The notes under the pieces were generated by a model. It did no database searches, was not told where the DNA came from, and saw nothing but the letters and a program-made list of their open reading frames with translations. The translations under genes were made by a program, and so were the position numbers. A stretch of 64,000 nucleotides of DNA from Sphaerisporangium album (GTDB lineage: Bacteria; Actinomycetota; Actinomycetes; Streptosporangiales; Streptosporangiaceae): the NCBI RefSeq assembly GCF_003323745.1, contig NZ_QOIL01000031.1, positions 35,988 to 99,987 on the forward strand, in the 5' to 3' direction. Shown here piece by piece: positions 7,426 through 14,936 of the stretch. Position 1 is the first letter of the stretch, and every line of letters starts with the position of its first letter.

Positions 7426-8505
7426 ATGGCGGCACGGCGCGCGTTCCTCGTGGCGATGACGGCCCTGGCGGGGCTGCTGGCCTACCTGCTCGTCGTACCG
7501 CCCGCCGGGGCCGCGACGGTGCGGATCATGCCCCTGGGCGACTCGATCACGGGCTCCCCCGGCTGCTGGCGCGCCCTTCTGTGGAACAGGCTGGCCCAAA
7601 GCGGGTACACGGGCCTGGACTTCGTCGGGACGCTGCCGCCGCAGGGCTGCTCGGTCCCCTACGACGGCGACAACGAGGGCCACGGGGGCGCCCTCGTCAC
7701 CAACGTGGCCGACCAGAACCAGCTCCCGGGCTGGCTGTCCGCCACCCGGCCCGACGTCGTGCTGATGCACTTCGGGACCAACGACGTGTGGAACAACCGC
7801 TCCCCGCAGACGATCCTCGCCGCGTACGGGAAGCTGGTCGACCAGATGCGGGCGAGCAACCCGAACATGAAGGTCCTGGTCGCGCAGATCATCCCGATGA
7901 ACCCGAGCAACTGCGCCGAGTGCGGGCAGCGGGTGGTCGCGCTGAACGCCGCCATCCCGGGCTGGGCGCAGGCGAAGTCCACGTCCGCGTCGCCGGTCGT
8001 GGTCGTGAACCAGTGGGCCGGGTTCAGCACGGCCGGTGACACCTACGACGGCGTGCACCCGAACGCGGCGGGCGACCAGAAGATGGCGGACGCCTGGTAC
8101 ACGGCGCTGACCGGCGTCCTCGGCGGAACGCCCCCGCCGTCGCCCACTCCTACGCCGACCCCCACCCCCACGGTGACGCCCACGCCTCCTCCGACAGGCG
8201 GCGGCTGCGCGGCGACGTACAAGATCACCAACTCGTGGCAGGGCGGGTTCGGCGCCGAGGTCACGGTCAGGAACGGCGGCACCTCCGCCATCACCGGGTG
8301 GACCGTCGCCTGGACGTTCGCCAACGGGCAGACGATCACCCAGCTCTGGAACGGCACGCCGACGCAGACCGGCGCCGCGGTGACCGTACGGAACATGAGC
8401 TACAACGGCGCCCTCGCCCCCGGCGCCTCGACGGCCTTCGGCTTCAACGGCTCCTGGACCGGCACGAACACGGCCCCCGCGACCGTCGCCTGTACCCCGG
8501 CCTGA
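7426..8505 (+). CDS. Secreted SGNH esterase with C-terminal CBM2
   Basis: This 359-residue extracellular enzyme has a signal peptide at residues 1-30 ending AGAA. The SGNH/GDSL hydrolase domain (31-235) has Ser40 in PLGDSIT, GTND in block III, and Asp208/His211 in DGVHPN. A PT-rich linker (about 240-262) leads to a type-2 cellulose-binding module bounded by Cys residues (about 263-357). The catalytic domain resembles CE3-like carbohydrate esterases, so removal of acetyl groups from xylan or similar polymers is likely. GGAGG at 7415 supports ATG 7426. Nothing else of note is seen in the 144 bases upstream. Confidence 0.92.
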   Translation: MAARRAFLVAMTALAGLLAYLLVVPPAGAATVRIMPLGDSITGSPGCWRALLWNRLAQSGYTGLDFVGTLPPQGCSVPYDGDNEGHGGALVTNVADQNQLPGWLSATRPDVVLMHFGTNDVWNNRSPQTILAAYGKLVDQMRASNPNMKVLVAQIIPMNPSNCAECGQRVVALNAAIPGWAQAKSTSASPVVVVNQWAGFSTAGDTYDGVHPNAAGDQKMADAWYTALTGVLGGTPPPSPTPTPTPTPTVTPTPPPTGGGCAATYKITNSWQGGFGAEVTVRNGGTSAITGWTVAWTFANGQTITQLWNGTPTQTGAAVTVRNMSYNGALAPGASTAFGFNGSWTGTNTAPATVACTPA

Positions 8506-8521
8506 CCGCGCACGACCCGGC

Positions 8522-8848
8522 CTACCGCACGTTCACCTCGACCTTCCGCCCGTCAGGATCGACGAGCACATGCCTTCCCCGGGGCAGACCGGGGGAGGCA
8601 TCGCCGTCGAGGTCGAACCCGATCCGCAGAAAACCGGTCGCGCGCTCCGCCGTGGCCGGATAGATCTCCAAGACGAGACCGCCGGGCAACTCGGCCGCGA
8701 CGTGCTCGTGCCCACCCCCGTGCCGCTCCTCGCGGAACCCCAGCCCCAGCTCTTCGTAGAAGTCACGGCATTCCTCCGCCCTCGTGCTGTAGATGACCAG
8801 CAGAGAGGCGCGGGCCCTCATGTCCCGTCCGGGCGGTTCCGGCGACAT
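8522..8848 (-). CDS. VOC-family (glyoxalase-like) protein
   Basis: About 108 residues form a single vicinal-oxygen-chelate module: an RASLLVIYS first strand, the FYEELGLGF helix-turn, and a FLRIGFDLDG to DPDGRKVEV second half. Such proteins range from glyoxalases and dioxygenases to antibiotic-binding resistance proteins. Metal ligands are not clear enough to choose. ATG 8848 is favoured, with a weak AGGA upstream; ATG 8821 is an alternative that starts right at the domain. TCCTAGGAA lies at 8857-8865. The gene converges on the esterase gene and diverges from the chitinase gene. Confidence 0.8.
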   Translation of the reverse strand: MSPEPPGRDMRARASLLVIYSTRAEECRDFYEELGLGFREERHGGGHEHVAAELPGGLVLEIYPATAERATGFLRIGFDLDGDASPGLPRGRHVLVDPDGRKVEVNVR

Positions 8849-8963
8849 GCCGAGAATCCTAGGAAACCGCCAGGCTCGACCCCCGCGCGGGCGGGTTCGA
8901 GCGCGGTGTCCCGTTTTTGGGCCTTGTGACGGATCGGCCGCAGGGCTACGATCACGACAACTC

Positions 8964-8986
8964 TTAGGAAACTTTCTTAAAAGAAA
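8964..8986. promoter_or_regulatory. Overlapping palindromes upstream of the chitinase gene
   Basis: TTAGGAAA-C-TTTCTTAA (8964-8980) is a near-perfect palindrome. It overlaps TTTCTT-AA-AAGAAA (8973-8986), in an otherwise GC-rich leader about 120 bases before ATG 9109. This is a strong candidate operator for carbon-source control of the chitinase gene, possibly shared with the divergent VOC gene. The cognate regulator is unknown to me. Confidence 0.6.
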
Positions 8987-9108
8987 GCGTTGTCTCCCGG
9001 CCGCGCCCCCCGCCCGGGGCCCGCGGTCCAGGGCAGCCACCCGCCCTCCGCCGCGCCGACGATGCCCGGTGACCTCTCGCGCCCGGGCGACAGAAGGGTT
9101 GTCCCCCC

Positions 9109-10662
9109 ATGAAGCGAACCCCCCGCCTAGTGGCGCTGGCAGTATCGCTACTGCTGGCGACCGTAGGTGTCCTCCTCACGCAGACATCGGCTCAGGCGGC
9201 CAACCTGCTCGCGAACCCGGGCTTCGAGTCCGGCACGCTCTCCCCCTGGACGTGCACCGGCGGGCTCGGCTCGGTCGTCGGCTCTCCCGTCCGCTCCGGG
9301 ACCAAGGCGCTCTCGGGCGCGGCGAGCTCCTCCGACACCGCCCAGTGCACCCAGACCGTGACCGTCCGGCCCAGCACCGCGTACACCCTGACCGCCTGGG
9401 TGCGCGGCAGCTACGTGTACCTCGGCGTGAACGGCGGCGGCTCCACCTGGACCTCGTCCACGTCCGCGTTCACGCAGCTCACCGTCCCCTTCACCACCGC
9501 GGCCGGCCAGACATCCGCGGTCATCTACCTGCACGGCTGGTACGGGCAGGGCACGTACTACGCCGACGACGTCAGCTTCGACGGCCCCGGCACCCCCCCG
9601 TCGCCGACGCCCACGCCGACGGCCACCCCCACGGTGACGCCCACCCCGACGCCGACACCCACTCCCACGATCACGCCTACCCCCACCCCCACCTCGACGG
9701 GCGGGACCACGTGCGCGGTGAAGTCGCGGCCGGCGGGCAAGGTCCTGCAGGGGTACTGGGAGAACTGGGACGGCGCCTCGAACGGCGTCCACCCGCCGCT
9801 CGGCTGGATCCCGATCACCGACGCCCGCATCAAGCAGCACGGCTACAACGTGATCAACGCGGCGTTCCCCGTCATCCGCTCCGACGGTACGGTCCTGTGG
9901 GAAGACGGCATGGACTCCACCGTCAAGGTCGCGACCCCGGCTGAGATGTGCGCCGCCAAGGCCGCCGGAGCCACGATCCTGATGTCCATCGGCGGAGCGA
10001 CCGCCGGCATCGACCTCGGCTCCAGCACCGTCGCCGACCGCTTCGTCGCGACCATCGTGCCGATCCTCAAGCGGTACAACTTCGACGGCATCGACATCGA
10101 CATCGAGACCGGACTCTCCGGCAGCGGCAACATCAACCAGCTGTCCCCCTCCCAGTCCAACCTCATCCGCATCATCGACGGCGTCCTCGCCCAGATGCCG
10201 TCCAACTTCGGCCTCACCATGGCGCCCGAGACGGCGTACGTCACCGGCGGCAGCGTCACCTACGGCTCGATCTGGGGCGCCTACCTGCCCATCATCAAGA
10301 AGTACGCCGACAACGGCCGCCTCTGGTGGCTGAACATGCAGTACTACAACGGCAGCATGTACGGCTGCTCGGGCGACTCCTACTCGGCGGGCACCGTTCA
10401 GGGCTTCACCGCCCAGACCACCTGCCTGAACAATGGCCTGGTCATCCAGGGCACCACGATCCGCGTCCCCTATGACAAGCAGGTTCCCGGCCTGCCCGCC
10501 CAGCCCGGCGCCGGCGGCGGCTACATGTCCCCGTCCCTGGTCAGCCAGAGCTGGAACGCCTTCAGCGGCCAGCTCAAGGGCCTGATGGACTGGTCCATCA
10601 ACTGGGACGGTTCCAAGAACTGGACCTTCGGCGACAACGTCAAGAGCCTCCAGGGCCGCTGA
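9109..10662 (+). CDS. Secreted GH18 chitinase with N-terminal carbohydrate-binding module
   Basis: This 517-residue enzyme has a signal peptide (1-31, cleaving after SAQA). A beta-sandwich module (32-160, NLLANPGFESGTLSPW) resembles CBM4/16-like domains. A Pro-Thr repeat linker (about 163-200) precedes a GH18 barrel (210-517). Catalytic Glu333 is the last residue of the FDGIDIDIE motif. ILMSIGG (SxGG) and the LKGLMDWSINWD C-terminal strand are also typical. It would hydrolyse chitin from fungi or insects outside the cell. ATG 9109 is followed directly by the signal sequence. A palindromic operator lies upstream and a strong hairpin terminator downstream. Confidence 0.95.
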   Translation: MKRTPRLVALAVSLLLATVGVLLTQTSAQAANLLANPGFESGTLSPWTCTGGLGSVVGSPVRSGTKALSGAASSSDTAQCTQTVTVRPSTAYTLTAWVRGSYVYLGVNGGGSTWTSSTSAFTQLTVPFTTAAGQTSAVIYLHGWYGQGTYYADDVSFDGPGTPPSPTPTPTATPTVTPTPTPTPTPTITPTPTPTSTGGTTCAVKSRPAGKVLQGYWENWDGASNGVHPPLGWIPITDARIKQHGYNVINAAFPVIRSDGTVLWEDGMDSTVKVATPAEMCAAKAAGATILMSIGGATAGIDLGSSTVADRFVATIVPILKRYNFDGIDIDIETGLSGSGNINQLSPSQSNLIRIIDGVLAQMPSNFGLTMAPETAYVTGGSVTYGSIWGAYLPIIKKYADNGRLWWLNMQYYNGSMYGCSGDSYSAGTVQGFTAQTTCLNNGLVIQGTTIRVPYDKQVPGLPAQPGAGGGYMSPSLVSQSWNAFSGQLKGLMDWSINWDGSKNWTFGDNVKSLQGR

Positions 10663-10698
10663 CCGTACCGCCCTTCAAGGCCACTCCCGAGTTCCTCC

Positions 10699-10732
10699 AA
10701 GGCCACTCCCGAGCTCGAACGGGAGTGGCCTT
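10699..10732 (+). terminator. Terminator of the chitinase gene
   Basis: A perfect 13-bp stem (10699-10711 with 10720-10732) has an eight-base loop. The left arm is also duplicated just upstream at about 10676-10691, giving a second possible pairing partner. Confidence 0.8.
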
Positions 10733-10892
10733 CCCATTCCCCCCGAGCCGCGGACCTCCGCAGCCCGGAGCGAGGCCGGCGCCCTGCGCACAACGCGCCA
10801 CCGGCGGAGCGGCCCGCGACCCGACGCCTCGACGCCTCGACGGTGAATACGATCGGAATGATCTGCCGAGCGCACATCGGAGGATTTTCCAC

Positions 10893-11639
10893 GTGAACCG
10901 CGCACTTCCCACCAGCCGTTCCATCCGCTCCATGGACGACGTCATGGACCTCATGGACCGGCTCTTCGCCTCCGACGCGGACCGCTGGACGGCCAACGCC
11001 TCAACCTGGTGGGACGACTTCTACACCGACCGCTCCAAGCCGATCCCCTTCTTCGCCACCAAGCCCGACGAGAACCTCGCGTCCTACGTGGAGCGAGGAC
11101 TGGTGGCGCCGGGACGCGCGCTGGACTTCGGCTGCGGGCCGGGCCGCAACGCCATCCACCTGGCCTCCCTCGGCTTCCAGGTGGACGCCGTCGACCTCTC
11201 CCCCACCGCCGTGGCATGGGCCGGGCAGCGCGCCCGTGAGGCCGGCGCCGACGTCCGCTTCCTCTGCGGCGACGCCTTCACCCCCGCCCTGCTGTCCGGC
11301 CCGTACGACCTCGTCTACGACTCCGGCTGCCTGCACCACCTGCCGCCGCACCGCCGCGTGACCTACCGCGCCCTCCTGGACCGAGTGCTGGCCCCCGGCG
11401 GCCACTTCGCGCTCACCTGCTTCGCCGCCGGAGCCGCCATGGGCTCCGAACTCCCCGACGACGCCCTCTACCGCGACGGCCACCTCCACGGAGGCCTGGC
11501 CTTCACCCCCGACGACCTCCGCTGGCTCTTCCACGACCTCACCGAGCTGGAACTCCGCCCCATGACCGCCCACCCCGAAACCGCCGATGTCTTTGGCGTC
11601 CCCTACCTCCTGACCGCCCTCTTCCACCGGTCTGTGTAG
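10893..11639 (+). CDS. Class I SAM-dependent methyltransferase
   Basis: This 248-residue protein has the Rossmann methyltransferase motif I (LDFGCGPGRNAIHLA), an acidic VDAVDLS strand-2 end and the motif IV-like YDLVYDSGCLHHL. It would transfer a methyl group from SAM to an unknown small molecule. GTG 10893 is chosen because GGAGG lies nine bases upstream; the frame is open for 56 codons further 5' but has no ribosome site. The gene stands alone between the chitinase terminator and a DUF4279 gene. The sequence does not tell whether the target is a thiol, metal or metabolite. Confidence 0.88.
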   Translation: MNRALPTSRSIRSMDDVMDLMDRLFASDADRWTANASTWWDDFYTDRSKPIPFFATKPDENLASYVERGLVAPGRALDFGCGPGRNAIHLASLGFQVDAVDLSPTAVAWAGQRAREAGADVRFLCGDAFTPALLSGPYDLVYDSGCLHHLPPHRRVTYRALLDRVLAPGGHFALTCFAAGAAMGSELPDDALYRDGHLHGGLAFTPDDLRWLFHDLTELELRPMTAHPETADVFGVPYLLTALFHRSV

Positions 11640-11679
11640 CGAACACCGGAGATCACCCGAATCCGGCTAGGGTCGGCGT

Positions 11680-12147
11680 GTGCGCGTCCGCCAGTACGTC
11701 TACTTCGCCGTGGTCAGCGACACCCTCGAAGCCACGGAGATGACCGCCCGCGTCGGCTTGGCCCCGGACGAGATCAGGATCCGAGGCGCCTCGGGCGCCC
11801 TGCCACCCCGCCCGGCCGCGCACGCGTGGAAACTGACCTGCCGCGACGCGGGCCAGCCCCTCGACGAGATGATCTCCCGCCTGCTCGACCGCCTCGAACC
11901 GTACGCAGAGCGGATAGCACGGCTGGTAGAAGACCTGAACCGCGACGAGACCGGCCCAAGCGCGGTCCTGCGAGTCGTGCGCTACTTCAACGACGAGGAG
12001 GGCGAAGAGGAGGACACGAGCTCACCGGATCCGGCGGCCGAAAAGTATCCAGGCCAACACCACCTACTCGGCTGGCACCTGGACCGCCGGACGTTACGAT
12101 TCCTGGCCTCGGTGCACGCCGACCTCGACGTGGACGAGTATGGGTGA
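11680..12147 (+). CDS. DUF4279-like protein
   Basis: This 155-residue soluble protein starts at GTG 11680 with a weak AGGG upstream. The opening strand (RQYVYFAVVSDTLEATEMTA), the GLAPDEIRIRG turn, a central helix and the closing LLGWHLDRRTLRFLASVHAD segment fit the DUF4279 family of unknown function. An acidic loop (EEGEEEDTSS) sits at about residues 105-115. It ends six bases before the next gene, so the two may be co-transcribed. No function can be assigned. Confidence 0.7.
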   Translation: MRVRQYVYFAVVSDTLEATEMTARVGLAPDEIRIRGASGALPPRPAAHAWKLTCRDAGQPLDEMISRLLDRLEPYAERIARLVEDLNRDETGPSAVLRVVRYFNDEEGEEEDTSSPDPAAEKYPGQHHLLGWHLDRRTLRFLASVHADLDVDEYG

Positions 12148-12153
12148 GGCGTC

Positions 12154-12582
12154 ATGACGGGTTCATGGGGATGGGACCTGCTGATCGGGCTCGCGGTCGC
12201 GCTGGTGGCCACCTGGCTGGTGCTGCTCATCGCGCTGGCGATCGCCCGCCCGCGCGGCGGGCTGCTACGGGAGGCGCTGCGGCTGCTCCCCGACGTGCTG
12301 CGCCTGGTACATCGCCTGGCCGCCGACCGCGACCTGCCCCGCGGGGTCCGCGTACGACTGGCGCTGCTGCTGGCGTACCTCGCCTTTCCCCTCGACGTGG
12401 TACCCGACTTCATCCCCGTCCTCGGCTACGCCGACGACGCCATCATCGTCACGGCGGTGCTGCGCTCGGTGGTCCGCCGCGCCGGCTTGGAGGCGGTCCG
12501 CCGCCACTGGCCCGGCACCGACGACGGCTTCACCGTCCTGGCCCGACTGACCGGCCTCGACAAGCCGCCCGCCGACATGTGA
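12154..12582 (+). CDS. DUF1232 (YkvA-like) membrane protein
   Basis: This 142-residue protein has one N-terminal membrane helix (about 8-31) and a DUF1232 core. The core's signature is YLAFPLDVVPDFIPVLGYAD at about residues 69-88, a short hydrophobic hairpin with conserved PxD-x-PDxxP. The family is widespread and its role is not established. The start at ATG 12154 is six bases after the DUF4279 gene. No terminator is obvious downstream. Confidence 0.88.
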   Translation: MTGSWGWDLLIGLAVALVATWLVLLIALAIARPRGGLLREALRLLPDVLRLVHRLAADRDLPRGVRVRLALLLAYLAFPLDVVPDFIPVLGYADDAIIVTAVLRSVVRRAGLEAVRRHWPGTDDGFTVLARLTGLDKPPADM

Positions 12583-12614
12583 GCCCGGGGAGGCGCTCAC
12601 CTGCTTCCTCGCCG

Positions 12615-12998
12615 TCAGTCGCGGCCGGACTTGTCATCCTTTCTGGGGAAACCGATGATGATCATCTCGGTGGCGTCGACCTTTCCCGGGACGCGGCCGG
12701 TGCTGTCGGGAAAGTTGTTGTCCTGGGCGATCAGGATTCGGTTGCCGGGTAGGGGCAGCAGCGCCTCGACCGACTGCAACGGGAACTTGAACGGGTCGCC
12801 CTGGCCGTATCCCGGGGTGCGCGAGCCGATCAGCGCGGGATTGCGCAGGTTCAGCAGATCGGCGACCTCGGTCTTGACGAGAAAGCCCTGGGCGTCGACC
12901 TTGCGCCGGTCGATCAGGTAGACGCGCTTGAAGGTGGCGGCCGGCCCCTCGTCGTCCTCGCGCTCGATCAGGATGGCCCGGTTGGCGTTCTGTCCCTC
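12615..12998 (-). pseudogene. Phytase-like (esterase-like) domain, 3' remnant
   Basis: About 128 codons match the C-terminal third of the esterase-like phytase family: NRAILIEREDDEGPAATFKR, then VYLIDR, NLRNPALIG, SVEALLPLPGNRILIAQDNN and VDATEMIIIGF. Family members are normally secreted and around 350-450 residues. Upstream of about 12998 the frame becomes unrelated sequence with no signal peptide and no plausible start, so the 5' part has been lost. The gene end is intact. It lies next to other damaged genes around the tRNA. Confidence 0.7.
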
Positions 12999-13084
12999 CT
13001 TCGCCTCAGATTGAGATGGCAAGCCGGTATCTGCGGGCCGGCGGGACCCGTGATCCTTGAACGCGCGGGGTAAGTCACGGGTGG

Positions 13085-13702
13085 TCACCCCCGGAGGCGA
13101 TGGAGCGCGTGCTTTCGTCCCAGCAATTCGAATGACACGCGGACTCCGCTGATCCGCTCCATCAGGATGAACGCGTGGATTCGCCAATCCTCCAGCAGCC
13201 CCTCTCCTGGGATACGGCCTTCCTGAACGTCGGCGTATCTCTCGTGCAGGTGGCACAGACCGATGAGGTGCTTCTCGATGGGCGCCGTGTCCCCCCAGAT
13301 GTCTTCTCCGTAGGAGAATCTGCACACGAGGCGCCCTTCGCGGGCGTAGTACAACCTGAACCGATACAGGGTCTCGCTTCCTATCAGGCATACTGCTTCA
13401 CCGTCGGCGGAGAGCCGCTCAAGCGCCCCGAAAGCTCGATCGCCGGACAACTCGATCGCGAGGAACCAGGGTGGCTCCTCGGCCAACATCAGGAAGCTTC
13501 CCACTGTGCCCTCAACAAGGTCCTCGTACGACTCATCGACCAGGTCTTCCAGATCGCTCATGGTGACGTCGAGCACGTCAACGTCGAGAGCTTGGATCAC
13601 CTGGTCACCCGAGGTCGCCTGGCACCATGTCATGCAGAGCTCTCCGATGGAATGGCTCCGCTCGATCAGATCCCTGTAGTGCGTCTCGATGTCGGCGAGC
13701 AA
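13085..13702 (-). CDS. DUF6461-like hypothetical protein
   Basis: This 205-residue acidic soluble protein starts at TTG 13702, seven bases after AAAGGA. The pattern GELCMTWCQATSGDQVIQAL, followed by PPWFLAIELSGD and by a YRFRLYYAREGRLVCRFSYG strand pair, recalls the DUF6461 family. That family is found near phage-defence-like and toxin-like loci in actinomycetes, but the match is by eye and weak. The frame is open further upstream through a large inverted repeat, which is unlikely to be coding. No transmembrane or catalytic motif is visible. Confidence 0.6.
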   Translation of the reverse strand: MLADIETHYRDLIERSHSIGELCMTWCQATSGDQVIQALDVDVLDVTMSDLEDLVDESYEDLVEGTVGSFLMLAEEPPWFLAIELSGDRAFGALERLSADGEAVCLIGSETLYRFRLYYAREGRLVCRFSYGEDIWGDTAPIEKHLIGLCHLHERYADVQEGRIPGEGLLEDWRIHAFILMERISGVRVSFELLGRKHALHRLRG

Positions 13703-13737
13703 GGCCGGTCCTTTCCGGTGAATTCGTGTGTCTCGAC

Positions 13738-13787
13738 ACGGACGGTCGCCGCGAAGCGACGGGTGGCGCTTCGCGGCGACCGTCCGT
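13738..13787. terminator. Perfect 21-bp stem between two minus-strand reading frames
   Basis: Arms 13738-13758 and 13767-13787 are exact reverse complements with an eight-base loop, followed by TCTGTTAAAC on the plus strand. It lies just downstream of the broken minus-strand frame ending at 13804, so it probably served as that gene's terminator. It also insulates the gene at 13702. Confidence 0.65.
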
Positions 13788-13803
13788 TCTGTTAAACGGC
13801 TAG

Positions 13804-14184
13804 CTAGTTCGCTACTTTGACGTAGAAGCTGCAGAAAGCATGCTTGGTGTCCTGTCCCGTGTCCGGATGTGCCGAGCACCCGATAGTGGTTTAGAACCAG
13901 CCCGAAAGGCTGCCTACGCTCCGGCAAGGGCTGTACGGAATGAGCTTGACCGCCACGTTGCAGTTGACGGAATCTCCAGACTCGCCGACCGACCCCTCAT
14001 GGGTGGCGGCGAAGGGAACCTCGGAGCGCAGCGCCGCGGTTGTGCGGGCCGATTCCTCCCACTCGGGGATGTCGAGCTTGGTTCAGGCCACTTTCACCGA
14101 GTGGCCCCCGAAGTCGGCCACCACATCCAGCGCTCCGCCAAGTCCGACGACGTAGGACCGGTGCCGGTCCCATCCCGTGAACAT
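13804..14184 (-). pseudogene. Decayed gene with two in-frame stops
   Basis: One continuous 126-codon frame runs from ATG 14184 to TAG 13804, interrupted only by TGA (14085-14083, codon 34) and TAA (13893-13891, codon 98). The three segments read as natural protein: SYVVGLGGALDVVADFGG, LDIPEWEESARTTAALRSEV with VNCNVAVKLIPYSP, and a tail HAFCSFYVKVAN. I do not recognise the family. A strong hairpin sits directly after the final stop. Either stop could be bypassed in principle, but two in a small gene suggest decay. Confidence 0.4.
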
Positions 14185-14281
14185 CGGTTCACGACTGCTC
14201 TCGGTGGCACTCGACTGCGGGAGGAGCGTGAGCCACACCCTGGGAACACCAGGTCAACGAAGGTTCGGTGTGACCGTTAAG

Positions 14282-14355
14282 TAGGGCGGGTGGGACTTGA
14301 ACCCACGACCGACGGATTATGAGTCCGCTGCTCTGACCGGCTGAGCTACCGCCCC
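14282..14355 (-). tRNA. tRNA with CAU anticodon, probably tRNA-Ile2
   Basis: A full 74-base cloverleaf is read on the minus strand. The acceptor GGGGCGG pairs with CCGCCCU, the D arm is GCUC/GAGC, the anticodon loop is CUCAUAA, and the T loop contains UUCAAGU. No CCA is encoded. The GGACUCAUAAUCC anticodon arm and the UUCAAGUCC T-loop resemble the lysidine-modified isoleucine tRNA (reading AUA) rather than elongator Met. That assignment depends on TilS modification. Confidence 0.93.
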
Positions 14356-14510
14356 GCAAGCCTGGAGTCTCTCATAAGTTGGCGTCCATGTGAGCACAGG
14401 AAGATGTTCACTTTAGTCGGTGCCCGGACAAGTTTGGTCGCGGTGACGCAGGAGGCGGCGTTCGCGGTCCATGGACGGGGATGGGGGCGATGATCACTAC
14501 AGTGCGGTAA

Positions 14511-14883
14511 GTGATCATGATTCGGCTCCTTCGCCCTGTGCGGGTGGCTTTGGCCGTGCTGTTGGTCCTGGGCGGGGCCGCGGTCGTTCGGGTGAAGTCG
14601 AGGTGATCGACTGTTTCGTCGACTCCGTCGGTGGCTCGGCGTTCGTGGAGTGCGACGATCGGACGGCCGAGGCCGAGATACGCGCGCAGGCGTTCACGCC
14701 CGGGGAGGCGCTGGCCGCGGAGTGCGAGCCGATCACCTGGGACACCAGTCAGGCTCCAGGCCGGTCGAAGAGGCCGCTTCGGCGGAACCGGAAGTGATCT
14801 CGACGTTCGAGCCGACTCCCGGCTCCAGCGCCCGGACGCCGGATCCGGTGGCCGCGGCTCCGGTGGGGACAGCACTTCGATAG
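14511..14883 (+). pseudogene. Small secreted protein spread over three frames
   Basis: GTG 14511 or ATG 14517 opens a perfect signal-anchor (MIRLLRPVRVALAVLLVL) that stops at TGA 14604. The next frame continues with EVEVIDCFVDSVGG, a cysteine-containing domain and a FTPGEALAAECEPITW segment to TGA 14797. The third frame then supplies a Pro/Glu-rich tail ending ALR at 14883. Two successive shifts in the same direction suggest a decayed or mis-sequenced gene for a small extracytoplasmic protein. It precedes the kinase gene, with which it may have formed an operon. Confidence 0.35.
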
Positions 14884-14936
14884 CGGGCGCGCGATTTGTG
14901 CCCTTCTCTGTGGGCGATGGCGGTTATCGTGGCGGA

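Noticed and set aside
6604..8058. Long overlapping frames on both strands through the symporter and esterase genes
   Set aside because: Arg/Gly/Pro/Ala-rich composition and lack of any motif mark them as antisense or frame shadows of high-GC genes.
14631..14936. N-terminal extension of the kinase by 102 codons
   Set aside because: Arg-rich composition overlapping the fragmented secreted-protein frames; the kinase fold begins just after GTG 14937.
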